Assembly: GCA_036873755.1 (NCBI GenBank)
Contig: JAVTVY010025082.1
Span: 43,693 to 107,692, forward strand
Length of the DNA stretch: 64,000 nt
Direction: 5' to 3'
Origin: Hanleya hanleyi
Lineage: Eukaryota > Mollusca > Polyplacophora > Lepidopleurida > Hanleyidae
Below the pieces are notes generated by a model. It worked only from the letters and a program-made list of their open reading frames with translations, had not been told where the DNA came from and searched no databases. The position numbers and the translations under genes were made by a program. This document shows positions 43,018 through 53,504 of the stretch, piece after piece (within the stretch, counting starts at the first letter, position 1; the number at the start of each line of letters is the position of its first letter).

Positions 43018-43084
43018 TGGTAGGCAGGCAGGCAGGCAGGCAGGCAAGCAGGCAGGCAGGCAGGCAAGCAGGCAGGCAGGCAGG
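43018..43084. repeat. (GCAGGCAG)n minisatellite in the PolB leader
   Basis: Tandem GCAG/GCAA units between the TATA box and the PolB start. On the left TIR the same place holds a shorter CCTGCCTG run. Confidence 0.9.
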
Positions 43085-43119
43085 CTGGTCAGGTAGGTCA
43101 GAGAGCTCCGTAGGGTAGT

Positions 43120-43290
43120 GCAATGAATACACCAAACCACTAAAAATCTCCTCCTTTTATACGTTTTTCTACAACAATTTTCCAACATGGCGGCTACAAC
43201 ATGGCGGCTACAACATGGCGCCTACAACATGGCGGCTACAACATGGCGACTACAACATGGCGCCTACAACATGGCGGCTACAACATGGCG
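43120..43290 (-). promoter_or_regulatory. PolB promoter: YY1-type array, TATA, initiator
   Basis: On the minus strand: eight GCCATGTTG units (43183-43290), TATAAAAGG (about 43160) and TATTCATTG about 32 bp downstream. Essentially the same as the CARD-gene promoter. Confidence 0.7.
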
Positions 43291-43429
43291 GCATGCCAGG
43301 GAAAAACCCCAGTACATCACAAACAAGTCTGGACATGTCCAAAGGTCACGCCTCAGTCACCCCAACCGGAAGTGACGTCATAGTTACATCCGGGTGAAAG
43401 TTAACTCAATTTACGCTTACACTACTACT

Positions 43430-43435
43430 CGTATA
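43430..43435. repeat. Target-site duplication CGTATA, right copy
   Basis: Identical to 22503-22508, directly abutting the terminal ACTACTACT. Confidence 0.95.
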
Positions 43436-43643
43436 CATATCACGCATTGTAGCATTTGCTAGATCCTGTGTTAAATGTAACGATTTTAATCAACGTCACA
43501 AAACATTGTTGCAGAAACTTATAAAACAGGGCTACACCACCAAGCGCCTCCACTCAAAGTTTCTCAAATTTGGCGATACATATCGCATGCTGATAGCAAA
43601 ATACGAGCGTAGCGTGCAAGATCTATGGCGTTACGTTTCGTAA
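43430..43643 (+). pseudogene. Retroelement 3' portion (continuation after Polinton 1)
   Basis: In the frame set by the 22198-22508 segment, codons run open across one copy of CGTATA and on to TAA at 43641. The residues (FARSCVKCNDF, LLQKLIKQGY, RLHSKFLKFG) are the expected continuation of the reverse-transcriptase-type C-terminal segment. It shows the retroelement was already here when the Polinton inserted. Confidence 0.75.
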
Positions 43644-43771
43644 CTTGTGTCTAATTCCGCTTAACCCGGGGGTAGGGACCGTATGAACCCATGTACATCA
43701 AGATCATCATGGTACTCATATGAACAGTCACAATCAAAGCGTGACTGAGATACATCATTCTTTGGATGACG

Positions 43772-44150
43772 GACCGCACTGCGGTGGTCTAATGGATAGA
43801 GCATCGGCTTCGTAAGCGGTAGGTTCTGGGTTCGATCCCAGGCCGGGTCATACCTAAGACTTGAAAAATGGAACTTGTTGCTTCCTCGCTTACGCTCAGC
43901 ATTAAGAGGATAGAACAAGGACTGGTTCGCTCGGTGTCACTATAATGTGACTGAGTGGGGTGTCATGTCTGCCTACGGCATGATATTTCAGTGGGACAGC
44001 ACTATAAAATGGCAGCATTAGATCTGCTCTGTTACAAGTAGGTTCCCCTTCCCCTCCTCCTCCCCTCCCTTCCCTTCCCCGTCGTGATATAACTGAAAAA
44101 ATGTTGAAAGCGACGTTAAACCCTATTCACTCACTCACTCTTTGGATGAC
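43772..44150 (+). repeat. tRNA-derived SINE
   Basis: The head 43780-43850 looks like a tRNA (GGTCTAATGGATAGAGCATC for box A; GGTTCGATCCC for box B; loop TTCGTAA). A unique body follows, then a C-rich tract and a tail with GTGATATAACTGAAAAAATG, GCGACGTTAAACCC and CACTCACTCACTC. Because the body and tail are attached, this is a SINE, not a functional tRNA gene. Confidence 0.8.
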
Positions 44151-44394
44151 GACTTTGCAACGAATATTATGGATTAAGAATACTGATCAGCGATACGGAT
44201 TTGATATTTTTGGAACATCATGATGTCTTTCCGGCATCATTGAAAACTGTTGACCGCTTCTCTCTTGCAGGAAACAAGCCTATGTTTATGTATACTATGA
44301 TTGTCTTTTTGAATTTGGTGCTAATACTGTTAGATGGAATATGGAATAGGTCTTTGGATTATGGACGCGGATATTCTCTAATGGACGACGGCTG

Positions 44395-45365
44395 AATTAT
44401 GAATGACGGATCTGACGCTTGTAATTATCTGGTAATTCCATGGTGGCCAGCGCACCCATGGTTTCTGGATCTTTTGCTGGACTGCCCCCGACAACTTCCG
44501 GCGTGCACCAAATTGTTACGTCAGCCGGGGACGTCTATTTACCACCAGCAGACACAGGTTCACATCCTCCCAGTCCAAGTGGGTTCTGCATCTGTCCAGC
44601 TTATAGCTGGCTTCTTGTTATACTTATTAAAGGGGTTTGGCTCCGGTGATTGTTGATGGCTATCATTCAGCAGTGTCCAGACGTATCGAAATTTTCGCCC
44701 CTCTTACCTTTCACCCCACGATGCCAACAGGTGATTTAAAAAAAAACAATCCTCTCTCGGATGTCCAAATCTATTAGGCTGGCTTACCATGGAGTGTCAC
44801 GGGAGCAGACTGCGCTGGTTAAGGTGTCCACGCTTGTGGCGTCCTGGCCTCTATAGACCAATAGATCAGTGTCTGAGATAATGAAGGCCTGCTTCTGGCG
44901 TTCAAACACAACGTTTGCGTCATACAATTTTCGTGATATGACGCTGGTCAAAACGATCTCTACTCATTGGGTCCCGTTGTGGACCCCTGTGGTTATCCTT
45001 CTTTTAATTGGGGAGTACAGGCATCCTTCCCAGATCTTCAACCCCAAAAAGGCAGCGGGGGAGTAGTAGGTATGTCTCGATTTCAGCCATTAGGGGTGGC
45101 CTCCCTCAGGGATCCCAACCTCCGGGTTTTTAACATATATCTACAATGAAATATGGGGAATACCATGGGTTTTTTTCCGCGAGTGGTCTTCGCCCTACTC
45201 GGGTTTGTGGATCATTTGGGAAACCAAGCTGATCTCTGTCTCCTCTGCTCATGTTACCCTTCTCAATGCGTCGCTCATCCTCTCGTCATTTCTTGCGTGG
45301 CATTCTATGCAATGGTACGTGAAGGTCAGTCCTTCAGCGAAACAAATATGAAAAATTTATAGTTA
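44395..45365 (+). pseudogene. Degenerate LINE-like remnant
   Basis: Around 45075-45140 a frame-shifting stretch reads a GGLPQGS-like reverse-transcriptase motif followed by an NIY-like motif in the next frame. Flanking frames are short and broken. A non-LTR reverse-transcriptase fossil is the most likely explanation. Evidence is weak. Confidence 0.35.
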
Positions 45366-46640
45366 ATTTTCACATTTTTAAGCAAAAAGTTACCTTCACG
45401 TCCCAGTAATGGTCCCACCCGCCTCCCCGCTTGGGAATATCTTGCATTTGAAGCTAAAGAGTGAAGTTTGTTTCATGATGGGATTGGCGCGTGGGCAGTG
45501 CACAAGATTGTGGAATAGAGTAAATCTGTTGTTCACGTGGTAATAAGCGCTAGGCACTTATATAATGATATACGAGGGTAAGTTTTTGCTTAAAAATGTC
45601 CAAATTAATTATAAATTTCTCATATTATTGATCAAAAGTGTGCTTCCTATTCTGGAGGCATTTACACCTTTTTTTAATAATCACACTTCTTAGTATATTG
45701 TGTGAAAATGTAACTTGGGTTTGAGGTGTATTTCATAGATATCCTGTATGTAATTCGCAAGGGAAGAGAAATACATGATTGCACTTCACAGAATCTTTGA
45801 CAATGGATACCAACACTGCTTTCCAAAGCTGTGAGATAGACACTTTAGATTAGGTTTGACAGCGTCCTTCACACATGTTAAACTTACAGTGTAAGTAAGA
45901 TATTCAACCAGGAAGAAGATAAAATCCGTAAGAGATAAACCTGACATGTCTTAGCAGAACATGCGTTTGGAACGTGATTGCCCGAGTCAAGGTTATTCGT
46001 TACAATAAAATTTCCTAAACTTTTTAGGCATATTTGCCGACATAGCTAAACATTCTACTAGGGATAATTAACAGGTCAGCCTTTTAGTGAAGTTCATTTC
46101 AATCATAGATTTCGGAATTTTGGCAGTTCCTTCACTTCGTTATTCAATATTTCATAGCTGATCAACCGACAAGTAATGGAGTTGCATGATATCATAATCC
46201 AAATACTTGCGAATCGTCTGATATATGATTAAATATCTGAAACATATTTTTGAAATGGAAATAGAAATCGAATGTCAGATTAGTAAAACGTTAAATGTCC
46301 GTAAATTCTAATGTAAAGCGGGCGTGTCTCCGCTGCGCCGCAAGAGAGAGCAAAGAAGAGCCTGTATGTGCTTTGACCTGTGACTTTACCTGTGGTTCAT
46401 GTAAATTCACTTTGTCCAATCTGTTAACTGATATTTTGAACTCACGATAGCTAGCGTATTTTTATGTAATATATTTGCTAGATTATCAGCACTTCAGAAT
46501 ACCGTCCTGAGTTAATAGATAGCTCAAAGTGAACTTATGCGAACCCCAGTTGAATTCACAAGTGAGTACACTGTACATACACGATTGTGACAATTGTGTT
46601 ATTAGGTTATCAGACCGCCAGGTAATGTAATAGGTATGTA
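45366..46640. other. Intergenic AT-rich DNA
   Basis: No gene seen. 45440-45565 is an inverted relative of 20.09-20.22 kb. The phrase TCAACCAGGAAGAAGATAAAA at 45907-45926 recurs at 49911-49932, just before the secreted-protein exon, suggesting a duplicated upstream region. Confidence 0.4.
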
Positions 46641-46661
46641 ACTTGCACCAAATCTCTTCTA

Positions 46662-46909
46662 CAGATATGATGAATCTAATGATGACAGACTATTATGGAC
46701 GGTTCATTGGTGAGGGCAGAACGGGTGGTATTATTCCTGTCTGCCGATCAACCATTCCCAGAGACGGATCATCATTCATATATGTTTGGCAATCATTGCC
46801 TGGCGAGGGACTGAATGTATCATTCCTGAGAATTGACCATTATTACGGTCTGTTGGTCAGCTCTCTTTCCCGAGGGGGGAGGCGTCATTCCTATTTGTTG
46901 GACACCTAG
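46662..46909 (+). other. Possible exon, unassigned
   Basis: Follows a CTTCTACAG acceptor-like sequence. The open frame (TDYYGRFIGEG, FIYVWQSLPGEG) has more complex composition than its surroundings. No family recognised and no partner exon seen. Confidence 0.2.
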
Positions 46910-47454
46910 TGGCAAACAAATTTCGCACAAACACAGTACCGGTGTGAAAGAAACGGTGGTCCCTCAGATATGAGTGTCCGCTTGCTATGATTTATCCCAA
47001 CCAGGACACTGACATCTGAAAAAGGTCACTTGGATATCCGAGTCCGCCCTACGTGAAGCACAGGAGACCGGACTGTGATCTCTGGGGACCACCGTTTTCT
47101 TGGCAGACCCGTCATTTAAGACAACTTCAATCGGCAACACTTTGCGTGCAATACACTTGGCCCTTTTCACTCTTTGGTTGAATGGTTTCCCACATGTAGT
47201 CACCTGTTGTATGTGTCTTACATGACGGATTTGCCGGTACGATCTTTGTAACTTGTAGTCAATAACAATGATAATAATTTCCTCATGGTCGACGGCTAAC
47301 TACTAGATGCCGGATCTGACGCTAGCTCCACTACATTTTTTCTAATTTTTGTCGAACAACATATTTAGACTTAAAAACAGAAAAATACATCCTTATGTCA
47401 ACTGAGGCTAAATACTATTGCATGGATATGTTATTTATCCCAAGAACTGAGAAC

Positions 47455-47815
47455 ATGAGCAGTGTGACTATAACGTCACAGGACCTACGAAGTAGGGTAG
47501 GCATTAGGACTCCGACGCGAACTGGACTCTTGGAAATCCCCACCCCAGTTGAAATCCTGCCTATATTAAGATGGGCACTGCCCAAGTCAGAATCACCAGT
47601 GATTTTCATCAAAAATCACCAGAAATTTTCATCAAAAGTAGGTCAGCTCAGAATTTGTTGGTAACAGTCCCCTAATGCACCTTCATGCCAAAAATCAAGG
47701 TTCTAATGTCAACGGTTCTCCTTATTTTGCCGACGAAAGGATTCGGATGGACTGACTGACTCACTCACTCACTCATTACCGGACAATTTGCAATCTGTAG
47801 CCTACTTCGTAAAAA
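47455..47815 (+). repeat. Dispersed repeat, CTACGAAGTAGG family, copy 2
   Basis: Starts GGACCTACGAAGTAGGGTAG and ends with GACTGACTGACTCACTCACTC followed by ACCGGACAATTTGCAA. Inverted relative of 18868-19165 and 49488-49770. Confidence 0.75.
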
Positions 47816-48430
47816 AAAATAGCTTGTGAAATTTGTAGATAGTGTGAAGAATTTCTCTATGCTGATGCTCGAAGTTAAGTTCGAGTTTTGCTGTCTGAAT
47901 AATTAGAAGAAAAATGGTAATTAACTGAAATCGCCATCCTTGCTTTAGAACAGTGAGAATGTGGTAGTAAAGTGCAGAGAAGATAATGCCATCCTGCAAT
48001 ACCGACGGTCACGGATACGTATAGGGGAACAACTGCTGACATACCGGTAGAGGGCGGAGTGCAGAGGGGGTCACATTTATCCTGCAGCCATACGATAGCT
48101 TGCGACGCTACGAATATATACACTTTGATACATTTGTATTATGACGTTCTCTTGTGACGTTTGTTATTTGGACCGCCAACAATGGTATCGCGAGTGGCGT
48201 CATCACAATATGGATTGTTGCAACGTCATAGCGAATGATCGACGTCACAGAAGAACATACCAGATTCTTCAATTCATTTGGACTAGAAATATATCTTACA
48301 TCATACAACAAGAGCGCCTCGTGTGTCTGTCAATATGTTAGGATAGTCACTCTGCAGTACATCTGTTTTAATTTCATTTTGACCGCCCATTTATCGAACT
48401 GGAAACCGTTTTGCGCCAATTTCCTTTGAT

Positions 48431-48643
48431 CTACCATGTTAACAATCTTCGATCTGACCCCCAAGCAGTCACGCCCTCTGCCGTGACGTTGGTAAAGTTG
48501 CTTCCCTTTGTACATCCGTGACCGTCGGTATTGTCACAGTTCCAATACACGCCTTGCCGGTCATCTAAAAATAGCAAAAACCACCATGTTTCCTTCCCAT
48601 AGTGCAATGCGAACCACGAGTAAACTTTTGCCTCACGCAGGGC
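48431..48643 (-). other. Possible exon of a secreted protein, unassigned
   Basis: On the minus strand a TTACAG acceptor at about 48644 precedes an open frame with aromatic, Cys and N-glycosylation-like content (WFALHYGKETWW, YWNCDN, GSNFTNVT) ending in a stop at 48431. Could be the last exon of an extracellular protein; no family recognised. Confidence 0.25.
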
Positions 48644-48780
48644 TGTAAGTATAGGCATGGACTGGAAATTGCTGATAAAAATTATTTCAAAAGATTTTTT
48701 ACGTGATTTCTTCAGACTTCTTCCGCTCTAGAACAGTTCAGTGATAATTCAGATCCCTGTCAGGTTCTGACACTGTCTTT

Positions 48781-49202
48781 AAAGCCCGGCGCACACGAGA
48801 GATATCAGCTGAGCTAACAGCCTCAATTGCCTGTCAGCTCAGGGGCTAGCTCTCTTGTGGTTTCAGCGCACACGGCGAGCAAAAGTTTCACGAAATTGAT
48901 TTCAGTTCCCACATAACGTCTTATTAAAGACCATTTTGAAGAGTCGTGCATATGAATCGCGTGAAAATAACATGCGATTCATTGGCCGGTCCAATATAAA
49001 ACTGCTGAACTGTTGGCTGCGTTCGCCGCACACGCTGGTGATTTGGCCTCGCGAGGCGAAACAAACAAGTTTGATATTTTTCCCCCGGCCTCGCGAGGTC
49101 AAAAACTCACCAAAAACTGCCCGCACAGGAGAGCTAGCCCCTGGGCTGACCGGCAATTGAGGCCGTCAGCTCAGCTGATAGCTCTCGTGTGCGCCGGGCT
49201 TT
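48781..49202. mobile_element. MITE with ~21-bp inverted ends, TTA flanks
   Basis: AAAGCCCGGCGCACACGAGAG at the left is inverted at the right (CTCTCGTGTGCGCCGGGCTT). Subterminal CAGCTGAGCT/AGCTCAGCTG and GGGGCTAGCTCTC/GAGAGCTAGCCCC also pair. TTA flanks both sides, as in PIF/Harbinger-type elements. The interior has TCGCGAGG inverted repeats. Confidence 0.8.
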
Positions 49203-49487
49203 AGCAAACTTATGACAGTGATTTCCCGAGGCCCATGTTGAAGGCATTGCTGCAACTGAATCTTGCTCCCGAAAAAGTGGCAATAACTCTTCATTTTTGC
49301 CACTTTCAGACGACAGGCTCATCTTTGTTCTCTCTGTAGCGGCGACCCGCTCAAATATTTATAGCGCAAATTTCGGATTACATAGTAGTAAGTTTGTACC
49401 AGTTTATAATAGCTGTATCAATATCACAACGGGGTGATACTGCAACTCCATTCATCTCTACTTCATTTTATTTTCTCAGTCCTATGT

Positions 49488-49770
49488 TTATTCCTACGAA
49501 GTAGGCTCTCATTTGCAAATTGTCCGGTAATGAGTGAGTGAGTCAGTCAGTCAGTCAGTCCATCCGAATCCTTTCGTCGGCAAAATAAGAGAACCGTTGA
49601 CATTAGAATCTTGATTTTTGGCATGAACGTGCATTAGGACACTGTTACCAGCAAGTTCTGAGCTGACCTACTTTTGATAAAAATTTGACCTACTTTGGTG
49701 AACTATAGCATTACGCTTGGACCCCAAGTCATCTTCCTCACCCTACTTCGTAGGCCCTGTGACGTTAGTC
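49488..49770 (-). repeat. Dispersed repeat, CTACGAAGTAGG family, copy 3
   Basis: Bounded by CCTACGAAGTAGG on the left and CCTACTTCGTAGG on the right. Interior AGTGAGTCAGTCAGTCAG, CATCCGAATCC, GAGAACCGTTGACATTAG, AGCAAGTTCTGAGCTGACCT. The palindromic boundaries suggest these are the element ends. Confidence 0.75.
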
Positions 49771-50018
49771 ACACTACTCCTGTTTTTCAATATAAATCCA
49801 TAATGTCCATTTTGATTTTTCTCCCTGCCATATGTTCAAATGTAAGCAGCGTTGTGACCTACAATATCTCGCATAGATATGTAATTGATTACGCTGGGTT
49901 CGCCAAAGATATCCAACCAGGAAGAAGATAAAAGCATGCAAGAGATAATACATTAGCATAAAAAGCTCCGACTTGCTCGTATTTTTGACTCACAGCTACT
50001 GCCTATAGAACGTTCAAG

Positions 50019-50277
50019 ATGTCTTTCTTGAAGGAGTTTTTCAGGTTGGGGACAGTGTTATTACTTCTCTCTCACGACGTATTCTCACAAACAATTCTCA
50101 TCCGAGAGCCCGGGGGTAAGGGCGCAGCCGTTGTAGACGCCGTTGTTGATGTCATTCGCCACGCTTGCATTTTTCCCGACGACAAGTTATTTCTGAGACG
50201 CCTGGCCTATGTTGAATCCCAGGATGGAACCAGTGGTAACGCATACCGCCCCGGCTATAACGGAGGGATATGGAAGG
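50019..50277 (+). CDS. First exon of a secreted protein
   Basis: ATG 50019 starts a classic signal peptide (FRLGTVLLLLSHDVFSQ). The mature part has AVVDVIRHACIFPDD, FLRRLAYVES and YRPGYNGGIWK, then a GTAATT donor at 50278. I associate this IFPDD..FLRR.AYVES..GGIW pattern with secreted, often matrix- or lectin-like, lophotrochozoan proteins. The conserved Glu in YVES and GGIW resemble lysozyme-like transglycosylase folds, but this is not verified. A TATA-like ATAAAAAG lies at about 49962. Downstream exons were not found before 52.5 kb, so the gene may be truncated. Confidence 0.5.
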
Positions 50278-50379
50278 TAATTGATTTATAATACGTCAGC
50301 CAGCCATTCACATAGTAGTCCATGGGCCAAGACCCCAAATTTCACCGATCGGTACCACTCGAGATGGCAAATTCTAGTA

Positions 50380-51310
50380 ATGTTTTTCGAAGAGGTGCAT
50401 GTATGTAGATGTTATCCATATGTGTTAACCGTTGCAGATCGTAAGCTTAACGGTAGCAAAACACACTTTCTTAACCTCACCCCTGCTCGTATTCCGAACT
50501 AAAAAAATGGGGGCAGGGGAATGGTTCCTCGGATATATTAGTTATATCTGTCGCTGAAGAGCTGACAATTCAAATACTTAGTGGGCAGGGCCTGGTCGAT
50601 TAGCACAAATTAACATACCTTAATATTACCGTTGTATAATGTCATAGTGAAGCAATAACATGTGGCAGCATTTATTGTCGAAATTTCGGTTGCTTTTTCA
50701 ATTGGTTTTTCCGATTCTGCTGAGACCATGTGACGTATCAACTTTGGTAAATGCTCTCTGAAGAGGTATTTGTATGTACATTTTGCCCATATGTGCTAAC
50801 ACTTGCAGAGCAGTAACGTAGTGGTAGTTATGGTACACGTTCTGAACCCTCCCCCCATCACATTGTGCACCCACATTTGGGGGGTGGGGTATGATTTCTT
50901 GGGTATTTTAATTATTCCTGTTGCTAGAGGGCTATAACTGTTCACCTCCTGCATATGAGGTATTTGCCTTCTGTAAACGAGTTAAGGGGTTTGAAATGAT
51001 AATTTTTATGACGTCAAATTGACGTCATAACATAAGTAATAATTTATTTTGAAATTTTTCGATCTTTTCGAAAAATTTTGCTGGTAAATTTTGAGGTAAC
51101 AGATTCGGTTCATTTTTTTGTGAAGGGTATTTGCATGCAAATGCTATGCGTCTGGTAGAGCCGTTGTATATCGGTAGTTTATGGATTGTTATAGTACATT
51201 TTCCGGACCCTATCTCTTTCTGTATTCTCAACCCAAGTTAGCAGGTAGGGTATGGTCCTTCCGATATTTTCATTATGGTTAGATAACTGAAAAGTACCAA
51301 CCTGTACCTC
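50380..51310. repeat. Three diverged ~370-bp direct repeats
   Basis: Units from about 50389, 50763 and 51119 share GAGGT(A/G)-TTTG-ATGTA, CCATATGTG-TAAC, CAG-(T/C)-GTAA and a G-rich GGGTA(G)GGTATGGT-type end. Located in the putative intron after 50277. Confidence 0.55.
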
Positions 51311-52524
51311 CATGCCATTTTTTTATTGAAACATCTATTGAAACCTTCATCTGATGCTGTGATGACGTCGCCGCGACAGAATTATGCTGATGATAATTTT
51401 GGGGTTATTTTATTTTCTCATTTTTACTTGAACCAAATGAAGTGGTAAATCATTTTATGTTTCTTTGAAGAGCGTAAGCGGCCAAACAGTGGCCGTACGG
51501 AAGACATGTAGAAGGACAATTAAGGAAATATTCCGAGATATTGCGATATTTCCATTGATTCTCATGTTGACTACCAATCGTCTTTCGTTAGATTTCGTTA
51601 GAATCGTTAGATTCTTGGTATGTGCTTTACAATAGGTTAACCAGGAGACTATACTGTGAAGTCAAGTGGCCCTGCCAGTATGTTGGCACCTCTTCCCATT
51701 TCCCTTATATGCGTTGTAATTCCTATCCGTATCTTCCCACCAAATTTTGTTCTGTCATTATTGGTATGAATCTGACGAAATGGAATTTTCCTCTTAATCT
51801 ACCATATTCGGCCTCCAGACTTTTTTTTATAATTGCAATTAACCTTGATGAGTACAAATACTCTCTCAATTTACAAATGCTACAGCATATGGTCACCCTT
51901 TATGATGAGCTAATGTTGGCCACGTTTTTACCCTTTCTTACCATCTTGGCCACCGATTGTTTGCTAATCCAGGTTGGCCAACGTGGTATCCCAGCAAATT
52001 TTGTGCTTTAGTCCTGCAAACGTGTTGACCGGATAATCCACTCGTTGGTGCCAACTGCAAAGAATGTGTGATGGTTACCCGAGGATAACTCCCTCGGACA
52101 CTGGCGTGTGTGTATCTATTGTCCAGGCCGGATCAGCTGCTCTTTATGACGTCAAATGCACAGTCGACTCTGTGCTATTTTGGTGCGTTCTATTTTTAAA
52201 TGAACAGGTTTCCTCGACAGTAACGCTTTTGTAGGCCAGTCGTACAGAATTATTGTTTCGGTCGAAATTCCATTTTTACCCCATTTTCAAACAATACAAA
52301 AGGATTAGTTATTACTCAATGTATCATATATCAACTCGCAACCGTCTTTTAGTTAAATAATTTGCGATTATGTGAAATTATTGCTGTTTCAAAAGTAACT
52401 TCTTTTAACGAGCTACGTCATTGTAATGTTGCAAATCGAACTTGCCGTAGAAGATCTGGTAGTATGACACAACGGGAACCTGACCCCGCCTCGGGCTGGT
52501 CATCATCGGCTACGGCTGTAGGCG
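51311..52524. other. Intergenic DNA up to Polinton 2
   Basis: No gene recognised. 51655-51725 repeats a phrase from 19.86 kb. A short ORF at 51622-52011 looks accidental. Confidence 0.4.
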
Positions 52525-52544
52525 AGTAGTATACAAAGCGTAAA

Positions 52545-52945
52545 ATGATGACGGTGGTGGGTGGGTGGTGGGTTTAAGATGGCGGCTGTGGTGGTGGTGG
52601 GTGGGTGGTGGGTTTAAGATGGCGACTGTGGTGGTGGTGGGTGGGTGGTGGGTTTAAGATGGCGGCTGTGGTGGTGGTGGGTGGGTGGTGGGTTTAAGAT
52701 GGCGGCTGTGGTGGTGGTGTGGGTGGTGGGTTTAAGATGGCGGCTGTGGTGGTGGTGGTTGGGTGGTGGGTTTAAGATGGCGGCTGTGGTGGTGGTGGGT
52801 GGGTGGTGGTTTAAGATGGCGGGTGTGGTGGTGGTGGGTGGTGGTTTAAGATGGCGGCTGTGGTGGTGGTGGGTGGTGGTGGGTTTAAGATGGCGGCTGT
52901 GGTGGTGGTGGTGGGTGGGTGGTGGGTTTAAGATGGCGGCTGATA
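52545..52945. promoter_or_regulatory. Minisatellite with ten YY1-type sites
   Basis: Ten units of 35-42 bp (GTGGTGGGTTTAAGATGGCG). The core AAGATGGCGGC, present in eight of ten, is an exact YY1 consensus. An extra AAAATGGCGGC lies at 53407. The sequence is otherwise unrelated to the Polinton 1 minisatellite. Confidence 0.75.
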
Positions 52946-53095
52946 TTTGTTCCCCCGGGTAAAATTTAAGGGGTCTCAAGGTCATCTGGCGATCACGTGA
53001 TCAAGGCATGTACTGACATGTTCTGGATTGCATCAGCATTGGCTGGGTGCCAAGTGTTGACCACTATAGGTCTGGCAACCTTTGACCTTTGTATT

Positions 53096-53157
53096 CCTCC
53101 GCGGTGATGCGGTCTGGCGGTGATGCGGTCGCGGAAGAAAGCTTCCGCGGAGGAAAA
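53096..53157. repeat. GC-rich hairpin
   Basis: CCTCCGCGG at 53097 and CCGCGGAGG at 53146 pair around two copies of GGTGATGCGGTC. Confidence 0.7.
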
Positions 53158-53504
53158 GTAGTCCCTAGACTACAAATACGCTGCATGGTCCGATTGGGGC
53201 GAGTGAGGCTCTTTTCAGTCATGTGATGGGTGTTTTCACAGAATAAATGCCATGCGGAGGATGGGTACTAGTATTTCGCTGACGTCCTAGTAATAAACAT
53301 AATCTATAGGTGTTTTACCATGTTAATAGGATCAGTCTAGCATCTGTACCACCCTAGGGTCGAGTGTTTATTGTCCCGTGTATCTCCGCAAGAAAACAAC
53401 AAACAAAATGGCGGCTCCAGGATGGTGTGGGGATGCCCTTTCCATATCACGGCGTCGACCGTAGCGCCATCTGCACACATTGACGCAAGGGAGACAACTC
53501 GTGT

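Larger units (their letters stand above)
22509..43429 (+). mobile_element. Polinton/Maverick 1 (adintovirus-like), 20.9 kb
   Basis: Complete element with inverted termini (AGTAGTAGTGTAAGCG at both ends), TIRs of about 0.41-0.46 kb and a 6-bp duplication. It encodes DDE integrase, packaging ATPase, penton-like and hexon-like capsid proteins, adenain-like protease and protein-primed PolB, plus CARD, PC4-like and RING accessory genes. The left half (22.9-31 kb) is accessory and repeat-rich; the right half (31.4-43 kb) is compact. PolB is convergent with the late block. Several genes carry one-base frame breaks. Confidence 0.95.
42965..43429. repeat. Polinton 1 right terminal inverted repeat
   Basis: Inverted partner of 22509-22915, including the first codons of PolB. 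The leader carries a longer GCAGG minisatellite (43018-43084) than the left copy. The upstream array has eight CAACATGGCG units. Confidence 0.92.

Noticed and set aside
43780..43850. Functional tRNA-Thr gene
   Set aside because: The tRNA-like head is followed by a conserved body and a CACTCACTC tail seen in other copies, so it is a SINE head.
52614..52985. His/Pro-rich and Trp/Gly-rich ORFs over the Polinton 2 minisatellite
   Set aside because: They are translations of a 35-42 bp tandem repeat in both strands; no promoter or conservation.
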